Shown: piece after piece, positions 34,078 to 41,148 of the stretch
Position numbering within the stretch: the stretch's first letter is position 1
Layout: every line of letters begins with the position of its first letter
Assembly: GCF_026339955.1 (NCBI RefSeq)
Contig: NZ_JAPEPW010000002.1
Coordinates: forward strand, 1,488,001-1,552,000
Reading direction: 5' to 3'
DNA: 64,000 nucleotides
Origin: Streptomyces sp. NBC_01549
GTDB taxonomy: Bacteria > Actinomycetota > Actinomycetes > Streptomycetales > Streptomycetaceae
Program-made: the position numbers and the translations under genes
The notes under the pieces: generated by a model
The model's database searches: none
Told to the model about the DNA's origin: nothing
Seen by the model: the letters and a program-made list of their open reading frames with translations, nothing else

Positions 34078-34461
34078 TCAGCCGGCCGTCGGAAGTCCCA
34101 GCTCCGGGTAGGCGTCCAGCAGCCGGGACGGAGCCGCCTGGCGCCAGGAGTCGGCCAGGATGTCGCGGAGCTCGTCGCCGTCCTCCAGAGCGGCGAGCCG
34201 GACCCGGACCCAGGCGAAACCCGCCTCGTGGTCGGCGATCCAGAACTTCCCGGGCTCGGCCAGGACGAGTTCGTCGCGCTCCTCCTTGGGGCAGCGCACC
34301 GCGATGGAGGTCTCCTCTTCGGGCAACGTGGCGAACATCTTCCCCGCGACCCGGAAGGTGGGCATGCTCCAGGCGATCTTCTCCGTGGTGTCCGGCAGGG
34401 AGAGGGCGATACGACGTACGTCTTCGGCATCCGGCATGAGACGCACCGTAGCCAATGGCAC
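34078..34461 (-). CDS. MmcQ/YjbR family DNA-binding-fold protein
   Basis: A 127-residue YjbR/MmcQ protein (VRRIALSLPDTTEKIAWSMPTFRVAGKMFATL, WIADHEAGFAWVRVRLAAL). The family is widespread, with a CyaY-like fold and unknown function. It begins leftward from its own start, next to the GNAT gene, in the same direction as the XRE/GNAT pair and six bases after it, so the three probably form one operon. Confidence 0.85.
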   Translation of the reverse strand: MPLATVRLMPDAEDVRRIALSLPDTTEKIAWSMPTFRVAGKMFATLPEEETSIAVRCPKEERDELVLAEPGKFWIADHEAGFAWVRVRLAALEDGDELRDILADSWRQAAPSRLLDAYPELGLPTAG

Positions 34462-34467
34462 TGACAG

Positions 34468-35007
34468 TCACTCGCCTCCGGGGATCTCCGCTCCCACCCG
34501 CTTGTAGAAGATCGTCGTCGGGCGCAGCTCGCCCGCCGGCGTCACCGCGTAGTCGGGGATCGCCCCGAGCCGGGTCCAGCCCGCGGAGCGGTAGAGGGAC
34601 TCGGCGGGGCTGTCGGTCTCGGTGTCCAGGTGCAGGAGGGTGATCCCGGCGGTGGCGGCGGCATGCTCGGCGGCGGTCAGGAGTTCCCGGCCGAGGCCCT
34701 GCCCGCGGCCGTCGCGGTGCACCATCAGCTTCACCAGCTCGGCGCGGTGGCGGCTGTTGGGTTTGTCCGGGAAGGCGAGGCTCACGGTGCCCAGGATCCG
34801 GTCGGCGGTGTGCGCCACCCACACGGCGAGGCGCCCGGCCGACACCGCGTCCACGCGCTCCTCCCACCAGGCGACGGCCGCCGCCCGCTCCAACGGGGCG
34901 AGGAACCCGATCGAGGCCCCGCCCTCCACGGTGTCGGCCAGCAGCTCGGCCAACTCCCCCGCCGAGGCGCGAAGGCGCTCGGCGTCCAGCCGGGAGACGG
35001 TGATCAC
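34468..35007 (-). CDS. GNAT family N-acetyltransferase
   Basis: The 179-residue protein has the GNAT acetyl-CoA binding signature ELVKLMVHRDGRGQGLGRELLTAAE (V/K-motif and RGQGLG pyrophosphate loop) near residue 90 and a LYRSAGWTRLG end. GTG start at 35007 overlaps the XRE gene's stop (GTGA), so it is coupled to a regulator with a cupin domain. Substrate unknown; small-molecule amine acetylation, perhaps for resistance or detoxification, is the usual role of such pairs. Confidence 0.88.
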   Translation of the reverse strand: MITVSRLDAERLRASAGELAELLADTVEGGASIGFLAPLERAAAVAWWEERVDAVSAGRLAVWVAHTADRILGTVSLAFPDKPNSRHRAELVKLMVHRDGRGQGLGRELLTAAEHAAATAGITLLHLDTETDSPAESLYRSAGWTRLGAIPDYAVTPAGELRPTTIFYKRVGAEIPGGE

Positions 35008-35579
35008 GGCAGCACCACCACCAGCGCGTACCGTACGTCCGCGGGGCCGGGACACCGGAAGCGTGTGGGCCCCCAGACCCGCAGCCGCAGACAATCCCCG
35101 GCGTCGAGCCGGTGTTCGACGTTCTGCGCGGTCACCTCCAGCGTTCCGTCGAGGACCCAGATGTGCTGCTCCAGGCCGGGCACGGGAGGCCGGTCGTAGG
35201 CGATGTCGGCCCCGGCCCCGAGGCACCCCTCGCCCAGTTCGCCGCGCAGCCCCGCGTGCGGCGGGGACACCGATCGTCGTACGAATCCGGAGGCTTCGTC
35301 GGTCCAGACCGCCTGGTCGGCCGCCCGCATCACCGGGACGGGTTCCACCTCGACCTCGCTGAGCAGCTGCGACATGGTGCGTCCGTACACGGCGCACAAC
35401 CGGTTCAGGAGCGCGGCCGTGGGGCTGATCTCGGCCCGCTCGGCACGGGACAGTGTCGAGCGACTGACCCCACTGCGCTCCGCCAACTCCCCCAGGGACC
35501 AGCCGCGTTCGGACCGCAGCTCGGCCAGCCGGGCCCCGAGCCGGACATCCACGAGGTCAAGCTCCCCATCGTTTCCCAT
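35004..35579 (-). CDS. XRE-family transcriptional regulator with cupin domain
   Basis: The 191-residue regulator has an N-terminal helix-turn-helix (LGARLAELRSERGWSLGELAERSGVSRSTLSRAER, residues 12-46) and a C-terminal cupin barrel (GLEQHIWVLDGTLEVTAQN; LRLRVWGPTRFRCPGPADVRY). It probably senses a small molecule and controls itself and the downstream GNAT gene. A perfect 14-bp-arm palindrome overlaps its start codon. Confidence 0.9.
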   Translation of the reverse strand: MGNDGELDLVDVRLGARLAELRSERGWSLGELAERSGVSRSTLSRAERAEISPTAALLNRLCAVYGRTMSQLLSEVEVEPVPVMRAADQAVWTDEASGFVRRSVSPPHAGLRGELGEGCLGAGADIAYDRPPVPGLEQHIWVLDGTLEVTAQNVEHRLDAGDCLRLRVWGPTRFRCPGPADVRYALVVVLP

Positions 35580-35605
35580 ATTCGGGATGCTATCCCGAAT
35601 ATGGG
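35575..35605. promoter_or_regulatory. Palindromic operator overlapping the XRE gene start
   Basis: CCCATATTCGGGAT (35575-35588) and its exact complement (35592-35605) around GCT. The left arm includes the ATG of the XRE gene. It is the natural site for autorepression. Confidence 0.65.
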
Positions 35606-35654
35606 ACTATCCCAGATGTGAAACGGACGGCAGGAGTCCCTCCGAGCGCTCCCC

Positions 35655-36560
35655 TCAGTCGACCGTCGCGGCCTGGGCCAGCGCCTCCAACACCGGACGG
35701 ATCAGCGGGTGCCCCTCCGCGCCCCGGCGTACGGCCGCGAAGACCCGGCGCGTGGGCGCGACGCCGTCGACCGGGCGGACCAGCACGCCCGTGAGGTCCA
35801 TGCCACGCAGGGCCGAGCGGGGCACCAGGGCGACGCCCGCGTCGGCCGAGGCGAGGGCGACGACGGCACGGAAGTCGTCGGAGGAGTGTTCGAGTCGAGG
35901 TTGGAATCCGGCGTTCTCGCAGGCCAGGACGACCACGTCATGGCAGGGGTTGCCTGGGTACGGGCCGATCCACGGATCCTTGGCCAGCTCGGCGAGCGGG
36001 ACCTCGGCGGCGTCGGCGAGCCGGTGGCCGAGCGGGACGACCGCGTCGAAGGGCTCGGCGTACAGAGGTACGGGGGTCAGCCGCGGGTCGTCCGCGTCGG
36101 GGGCGCCCCGATACTCGACGGCGACCGCGATGTCGACCAGCCGGTCGAGCACCATCGGCAGACTGGCGTCACCCTCGGCGTCCTGGACGCGGACGTGGAT
36201 GCCGGGGGCCGTGCGGGCGAGGCGGGCCAGCGCGGGGGCCACGACCAGGCCGATACCGGTCGCGAAGGCGGCAACGGTGACCGTGCCCGCCGAGCCCCCG
36301 CTGTACGCGGCCAACTCCGCCTCGGCGCGCTCCAGTTGGGCCAGGACCTCGTTGGTGTGGCTGAGCAGGATCTCGCCGGCCGGAGTCAGTCGGACGCCCT
36401 TGGCGCCGCGCTCGACGAGCCGGTGGCCGGTCTCCTGCTCCAGCGCGGTCAGCTGCTGGGAGACGGCGGAGGGGGTGAGATAGAGCGCGGCGGCCGCCGC
36501 CGTGACCGTGCGGTGGTCGGCCACCGCACGGAGGATGTGGAGCCGCCGCGCTTCGATCAT
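35655..36560 (-). CDS. LysR-family transcriptional regulator
   Basis: A 301-residue LysR regulator with the N-terminal winged helix (LHILRAVADHRTVTAAAAALYLTPSAVSQQLTALEQETGHRLVER) and the two-lobed effector domain. It is the third gene of the tdh-kbl-lysR arrangement, 31 bases after kbl and in the same direction, so unlike most LysR genes it is not divergent. It may regulate threonine/glycine catabolism. Confidence 0.9.
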   Translation of the reverse strand: MIEARRLHILRAVADHRTVTAAAAALYLTPSAVSQQLTALEQETGHRLVERGAKGVRLTPAGEILLSHTNEVLAQLERAEAELAAYSGGSAGTVTVAAFATGIGLVVAPALARLARTAPGIHVRVQDAEGDASLPMVLDRLVDIAVAVEYRGAPDADDPRLTPVPLYAEPFDAVVPLGHRLADAAEVPLAELAKDPWIGPYPGNPCHDVVVLACENAGFQPRLEHSSDDFRAVVALASADAGVALVPRSALRGMDLTGVLVRPVDGVAPTRRVFAAVRRGAEGHPLIRPVLEALAQAATVD

Positions 36561-36591
36561 GCGACCGATTCTCTCAGGTCACAGGCGTCTT

Positions 36592-37785
36592 TCAGCCCTC
36601 GAGCTCCGCGCGGGCGGACACGAACGCGTCCACCGCCCGGTTCACGTCGTCCGTGGAATGCGCGGCGGACAGCTGCACCCGGATCCGTGCCTGGCCCTGC
36701 GGGACGACCGGGTACGAGAAGCCGATCACGTACACGCCGCGCTCCAGGAGCAGCTCCGCCATGCGTCCGGCGACGGTCGCGTCGCCGATCATGACGGGAG
36801 CGATCGCGTGGTCGCCGGGGAGGATGTCGAAGCCCTCCGCGGTCATCCGGGAACGGAACAGCGCGGTGTTCTGTGCAAGTCGGATGCGCAGGTCGTCGGC
36901 CGACTCCAGCAGGTCGAGCACCTTCAGGGAGGCCGCCGCGATCACCGGCGCGAGCGTGTTCGAGAAGAGGTACGGGCGGGAGCGCTGGCGCAGCAGGGCG
37001 ACGATCTCGGCGCGGGCGGCGACATAACCGCCGGAGGCGCCGCCGAGCGCCTTGCCGAGGGTGCCGGTGATGATGTCGACGCGGTCCATGACGCCGTGCA
37101 GTTCGGGGGTGCCGCGGCCGCCGGGGCCGACGAAGCCGACGGCGTGCGAGTCGTCGACCATGACCATGGCGTCGTAGCGGTCGGCCAGGTCGCAGATCTC
37201 CTTGAGGGGCGCGACATAGCCGTCCATCGAGAAGACGCCGTCAGTGACGATCAGACGGCGGCGCGCGCCGGACGCCTCCTTGAGCTGGGCCTCCAGGTCG
37301 GCCATGTCACGGTTGGCGTAGCGGAAGCGGCGCGCCTTGGACAGACGGATGCCGTCGATGATCGAGGCGTGGTTGAGGGTGTCGGAGATGACCGCGTCCT
37401 CGGCGCCGAGGAGGGTCTCGAAGACGCCGCCGTTGGCGTCGAAGCAGGAGGAGTAGAGGATCGTGTCCTCCTGGCCGAGGAACGCGGACAGACGCGCCTC
37501 CAGCTCCTTGTGCACCTCCTGCGTACCGCAGATGAAGCGCACGGACGCCATGCCGTAGCCCCAGCGGTCGAGGGCCTCGTGGGCGGCGGCGACGACCTCG
37601 GGGTGGTCGGCGAGGCCGAGGTAGTTGTTCGCGCAGAAGTTGAGGACCTCGCCGGGGCGGCCGCCCGCGGTGACGGTCACGGTCGCGGACTGCGGGGTGC
37701 CGATGACGCGCTCGGGCTTGTGGAGACCGGCGGCACGGATCTCGTCGAGGGTGGTGCGGAGGTCGTCGCGCACGGAGTCGAACAT
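36592..37785 (-). CDS. kbl: Glycine C-acetyltransferase (2-amino-3-ketobutyrate CoA ligase)
   Basis: The 397-residue protein equals the usual Kbl length. It has the alpha-oxoamine synthase pattern LNFCANNYLGLADHPEVVAAA near residue 45 and the PLP lysine in GTLGKALGGASGG near 245. It cleaves 2-amino-3-oxobutyrate with CoA to glycine and acetyl-CoA, acting after threonine dehydrogenase, whose gene lies 50 bases upstream. ATG at 37785 is preferred over an in-frame start 18 codons earlier because of length and AGGAGCCC before it. Confidence 0.93.
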   Translation of the reverse strand: MFDSVRDDLRTTLDEIRAAGLHKPERVIGTPQSATVTVTAGGRPGEVLNFCANNYLGLADHPEVVAAAHEALDRWGYGMASVRFICGTQEVHKELEARLSAFLGQEDTILYSSCFDANGGVFETLLGAEDAVISDTLNHASIIDGIRLSKARRFRYANRDMADLEAQLKEASGARRRLIVTDGVFSMDGYVAPLKEICDLADRYDAMVMVDDSHAVGFVGPGGRGTPELHGVMDRVDIITGTLGKALGGASGGYVAARAEIVALLRQRSRPYLFSNTLAPVIAAASLKVLDLLESADDLRIRLAQNTALFRSRMTAEGFDILPGDHAIAPVMIGDATVAGRMAELLLERGVYVIGFSYPVVPQGQARIRVQLSAAHSTDDVNRAVDAFVSARAELEG

Positions 37786-37835
37786 GGAAAGGGCTCCTAG
37801 GGGATTACGCGGTTCGGAGGGGTTCCTGCGGACGC

Positions 37836-38864
37836 TCACGCGCTCCAGTCGAGGATGATCTTGCCGCCGCGGCCGCTCGCGGCGTCCGCGAAGGCGGCCT
37901 CGTAGTCGCGGTAGTCGTAGCGACCGGTGATGACCGGTGCGAGGTCGAGGCCGCCTTCGAGAAGGACGGACATCGCGTACCAGGTCTCGAACATCTCACG
38001 GCCGTAGATGCCCTTGATCGTGATCATGGAGGTGACGATCCGGGACCAGTCGACCGGGAACTCCTCGGCGGGCAGGCCGAGCATCGCGATCCGGCCGCCG
38101 TGCGTCATGTTGGCGATCATGTCGCGCATCGCCTCGGGGCGGCCGGACATCTCCAGGCCGATGTCGAAGCCCTCGCGCAGGCCGAGGGCGCGCTGGCCGT
38201 CGCCGATGGTCGACTCCGCGACGTTCAGCGCGAGGCTGGCGCCGATCTTGCGGGCGAGGTCGAGGCGCTCCTCGCTGACGTCGGTGATGACGACGTTGCG
38301 GGCGCCCGCGTGCCGGGCCACGGCCGCGGCCATCAGACCAATCGGGCCCGCGCCCGTGATGAGGACGTCCTCGCCGACCAGGGGGAAGGACAGCGCCGTG
38401 TGCACGGCGTTGCCGAACGGGTCGAAGATCGCGGCGACGTCGAGGTCGACGGGGACGCGGTGCACCCACACGTTGGCGGCGGGCAGGGCCACGTACTCGG
38501 CGAACGCGCCGTCGCGGCCGACGCCGAGGCCGACCGTGGCCCGGCACAGGTGGCGGCGGCCGGCCAGGCAGTTGCGGCACTTGCCGCACACCAGGTGGCC
38601 CTCGCCGCTGACCCGGTCGCCCGCCTTGATGTCGACGACGTCGCGGCCGGTCTCCACGACCTCTCCGACGAACTCGTGGCCGAGGACGAGCGGCGTGCGG
38701 ATGGCCTGCCGCGCCCAGCCGTCCCAGCTGCGGATGTGCAGGTCGGTGCCGCAGATCCCGGTCCTGAGGACCTTGATCAGTACGTCGCCGGGGCCGATCT
38801 CCGGTTCCGGGACGTCCGTGAGCCAGAGCCCGGGCTCCGCCTTCTCCTTGACCAGCGCCTTCAA
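37836..38864 (-). CDS. tdh: L-threonine 3-dehydrogenase
   Basis: A zinc alcohol dehydrogenase-family protein of 342 residues, the standard Tdh length when the TTG at 38864 (KALVKEKAEPGLWLTDVPEP...) is used; GGGAG lies upstream. Catalytic-zinc region GICGTDLHIRSWDGWA and the structural zinc cysteines in GHLVCGKCRNCLAGRRHLC are present, followed by the nucleotide-binding ITGAGPIGLMAAAVARHAGA. It oxidises threonine to 2-amino-3-oxobutyrate for Kbl. First gene of the threonine operon. Confidence 0.93.
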   Translation of the reverse strand: MKALVKEKAEPGLWLTDVPEPEIGPGDVLIKVLRTGICGTDLHIRSWDGWARQAIRTPLVLGHEFVGEVVETGRDVVDIKAGDRVSGEGHLVCGKCRNCLAGRRHLCRATVGLGVGRDGAFAEYVALPAANVWVHRVPVDLDVAAIFDPFGNAVHTALSFPLVGEDVLITGAGPIGLMAAAVARHAGARNVVITDVSEERLDLARKIGASLALNVAESTIGDGQRALGLREGFDIGLEMSGRPEAMRDMIANMTHGGRIAMLGLPAEEFPVDWSRIVTSMITIKGIYGREMFETWYAMSVLLEGGLDLAPVITGRYDYRDYEAAFADAASGRGGKIILDWSA

Positions 38865-39029
38865 GCTGTGGCTCCCGTGGTGAGGTCCCGGAGCAGGGCA
38901 CGCCGAAGGAGCCCGTACCGGGGAGAGGGGTGATTTCCCGGAGAAATCTGCCGCACGGGGGCGCCGTTGGTCCATCGAGGATTTCTTAAGCGCGGCCGCA
39001 GCTTTCCTTCACGCCTCCGGCCGCGGGCG

Positions 39030-39620
39030 TCAGATCCCCCCGGTGTCCTCGCGGCGCTCCAACTGCTCGACCAGTTCCGCCGCCATCGCCTTGATGGTTT
39101 CCAGGCCCGCTTTCCCCCACGGGCGCGGTTCGAGGTCGACGACGCAGATCGTGCCGAGGGCGATGCCGGTGTGGTCGATCAGCGGGGCGCCCAGGTAGGA
39201 GCGGACGCCGATCTCGTCGACGACCGGGTTGCCGGCGAAACGCGGGTAGTCGCAGACGTCTTCCAGGACCAGCGCCTTGCGGCGGACGACCACATGGGGG
39301 CAGAACCCGTAGTCGCGGGTCAGGTAGCGCCCGATGCCCTTGCCGGTGCCGTCCGAGGCGGCCGGGAGCGGCCGGGCGGCCGACACGCTGCCGTCCGGGG
39401 TGTGCAGGCCCGCGAAGAACTGCCGGTTCTCGTCGATGAAGTTGACCATCGAGTACGGCACCGCGGCGATTTCGGCGAGCCGGTCCGCGAAGGCGTCGAA
39501 GGCGGGTTCCGTGCGTTCTCCCAGGCCTAGTCGGCGCAGTCGGCGGACCCGGGCGGGGGCGTCCTTGTCCTCCGGGGTCAGCAGCAGACGACCGGCCGGG
39601 CGCGGCGGGTCGTAACTCAT
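39030..39620 (-). CDS. GAF domain protein, conservon 2 accessory
   Basis: A 196-residue single GAF domain: FADRLAEIAAVPYSMVNFIDENRQFFAGLHTP, GFCPHVVVRRKALVLEDVCDYPRFAGNP and SYLGAPLIDHTGIALGTICVVDLEPR are typical of small-molecule or redox sensing GAFs. It has no output domain. It follows the conservon 2 GTPase by 74 bases in the same direction, taking the position of a fifth, variable conservon member. Confidence 0.85.
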   Translation of the reverse strand: MSYDPPRPAGRLLLTPEDKDAPARVRRLRRLGLGERTEPAFDAFADRLAEIAAVPYSMVNFIDENRQFFAGLHTPDGSVSAARPLPAASDGTGKGIGRYLTRDYGFCPHVVVRRKALVLEDVCDYPRFAGNPVVDEIGVRSYLGAPLIDHTGIALGTICVVDLEPRPWGKAGLETIKAMAAELVEQLERREDTGGI

Positions 39621-39694
39621 CTATGGGCTCCCTGGTGTGGGGCGGGCGTCATGGTGTGTGGGCTCCGTGGCGGGGACGTGGGTCGGGTGCGGGC

Positions 39695-40282
39695 TCAGCG
39701 GCTGGGGGCGTGCGTCGGTGCGTGGGCGAGAAGGTGGCGGACCAGGGTGAGCAGGGTCTGCACGCCCGAACTGGAGATCCGGGCGTCACAGCGCACGATG
39801 GGGATCTCGGGGTCGAGGTCGATGGCCGCGCGCACCTCCTCGGGGTCGTAGCGGTAGGCACCGTCGAACTCGTTGACGGCGACGATGAAGCCAAGACCGC
39901 GCTGCTCGAAGAAGTCGACGGCCGCGAAACAGTCCTCCAGGCGGCGGGTGTCGGCGAGGATCACCGCACCGAGCGCGCCCTCGGACAGCTCGTCCCACAT
40001 GAACCAGAACCGCTGCTGCCCGGGGGTACCGAACAGGTACAGGACGTGTTCCGGATCGAGGGTGATGCGGCCGAAGTCCATCGCCACGGTGGTCTCGACC
40101 TTGTTCTCGATGCCGTCGAGATTGTCGGTCGCGGCGCTGACCGTGGTGAGCAGCTCCTCCGTGCTGAGCGGCGCGATCTCGCTCACCGCGCCCACGAAGG
40201 TCGTCTTGCCGACCCCGAACCCTCCCGCCACCAGGATCTTGAGCGCGGTGGGGAAGGGATCAGAGCTGTCGTCGTAGTCCAT
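39695..40282 (-). CDS. cvnD: Conservon 2 GTPase (CvnD)
   Basis: The 195-residue Ras-like GTPase carries the P-loop GGFGVGKTT near residue 20, STEELLTT, TTVAMDFGRITLD and FGTPGQQRFWFMWDEL, and NEFD at the base-specificity site. It overlaps the DUF742 gene by 23 bases, as in conservon 1, whose CvnD it resembles closely. It probably cycles under the control of CvnB and CvnC at the membrane. Confidence 0.9.
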   Translation of the reverse strand: MDYDDSSDPFPTALKILVAGGFGVGKTTFVGAVSEIAPLSTEELLTTVSAATDNLDGIENKVETTVAMDFGRITLDPEHVLYLFGTPGQQRFWFMWDELSEGALGAVILADTRRLEDCFAAVDFFEQRGLGFIVAVNEFDGAYRYDPEEVRAAIDLDPEIPIVRCDARISSSGVQTLLTLVRHLLAHAPTHAPSR

Positions 40283-40631
40283 CGAGCACTGCCTCCAGAA
40301 GAGACCGGTCAGTGGGGTTGTGGTGGAACTCGGGCGGCTTGGTGGTCAGTGCCCCGCAGTCGACGAGGTCGGAGAGCAGCACCTTGGTGACCGCCGCGGG
40401 CAGCTTCAGGTGTGCGGCGATCTCCGCGACCGAGACGGGCGCCCGGCACAGTTCGAGTGCCTGGGTGTGCTCGGGGCCGAGGTAGCCCAGAGGTGTGGCC
40501 CCGGTCGCCATCACCTGCGACAGCAGGTCGAGGGCGGTGGTCGGCCGGGTCCGGCCGTTGCTGACCGTGTAGGGGCGCACCAGCCGCCCGGCCGCGTCGT
40601 CGAGCCAGGGCCCGTCGCCGGCCGCGGCCAC
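40260..40631 (-). CDS. cvnC: Conservon 2 DUF742 protein (CvnC)
   Basis: About 123 residues from the GTG at 40631: DDAAGRLVRPYTVSNGRTRP, SQVMATG, a winged-helix-like VSVAEIAAHLKLPAAVTKVLLSDL and LLEAVLDGLRRQL at the end. The start lies two bases after the CvnB stop. The open frame extends further upstream but that part overlaps CvnB and is not needed. No TTA codon is seen here, unlike conservon 1. Confidence 0.88.
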   Translation of the reverse strand: MAAAGDGPWLDDAAGRLVRPYTVSNGRTRPTTALDLLSQVMATGATPLGYLGPEHTQALELCRAPVSVAEIAAHLKLPAAVTKVLLSDLVDCGALTTKPPEFHHNPTDRSLLEAVLDGLRRQL

Positions 40632-40633
40632 CC

Positions 40634-41068
40634 TCAAGGCCTCATCGCCGGCGGTTCCACGACGCCCTGCCGGGGCGCGGTCATCAGATACGGACGAACG
40701 CTCTTGACCAGCATCGCCATCTCGTAGCCGAGCACCGCCGCGTCGGCCTCGCGGCCGGCGAGCACCGCGAGACAGGTGCCGGAGCCCGCGGTGGAGACGA
40801 ACAGCAGGGTCGAGTCGAGTTCGACGACGACCTGGCGCACGTCTCCGCCGTCGCCGAAGCCCATGCCCGCGCTGCGGCCGAGCGAGTAGAGGCCGGAGGC
40901 GAGCGCCGCCATGTGGTCGGCGCTGTCCGGGTCGAGTCCGTGGACCGACTTCACGAGTCCGTCGCAAGAGAGGAGTACCGCGCTGGTGGTGTGCGGTACG
41001 CGCTGTACGAGGCCGCTCATCAGCCAGTCGAGATCGGATACATGGGCGGTCGGCGCGTCGCTCGCCAT
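40634..41068 (-). CDS. cvnB: Conservon 2 roadblock/LC7 protein (CvnB)
   Basis: The 144-residue product is a roadblock/LC7 domain (LDWLMSGLVQRVPHTTSAVLLSCDGLVKSVHG; GMGFGDGGDVRQVVVELDSTLLFVSTAGSG). The ATG at 41068 fits the family length; the open frame continues far upstream as an antisense shadow of cvnA. Its product should bind CvnD. The next gene (CvnC) follows within two bases. Confidence 0.9.
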   Translation of the reverse strand: MASDAPTAHVSDLDWLMSGLVQRVPHTTSAVLLSCDGLVKSVHGLDPDSADHMAALASGLYSLGRSAGMGFGDGGDVRQVVVELDSTLLFVSTAGSGTCLAVLAGREADAAVLGYEMAMLVKSVRPYLMTAPRQGVVEPPAMRP

Positions 41069-41148
41069 GGTGGATCGACTCCTTGAGGTACGAAGGTCTG
41101 CCGGAGCGGAGGGTGTGGGGGTGTGCGTGGGGGGTGTCAGGGGGGTGG

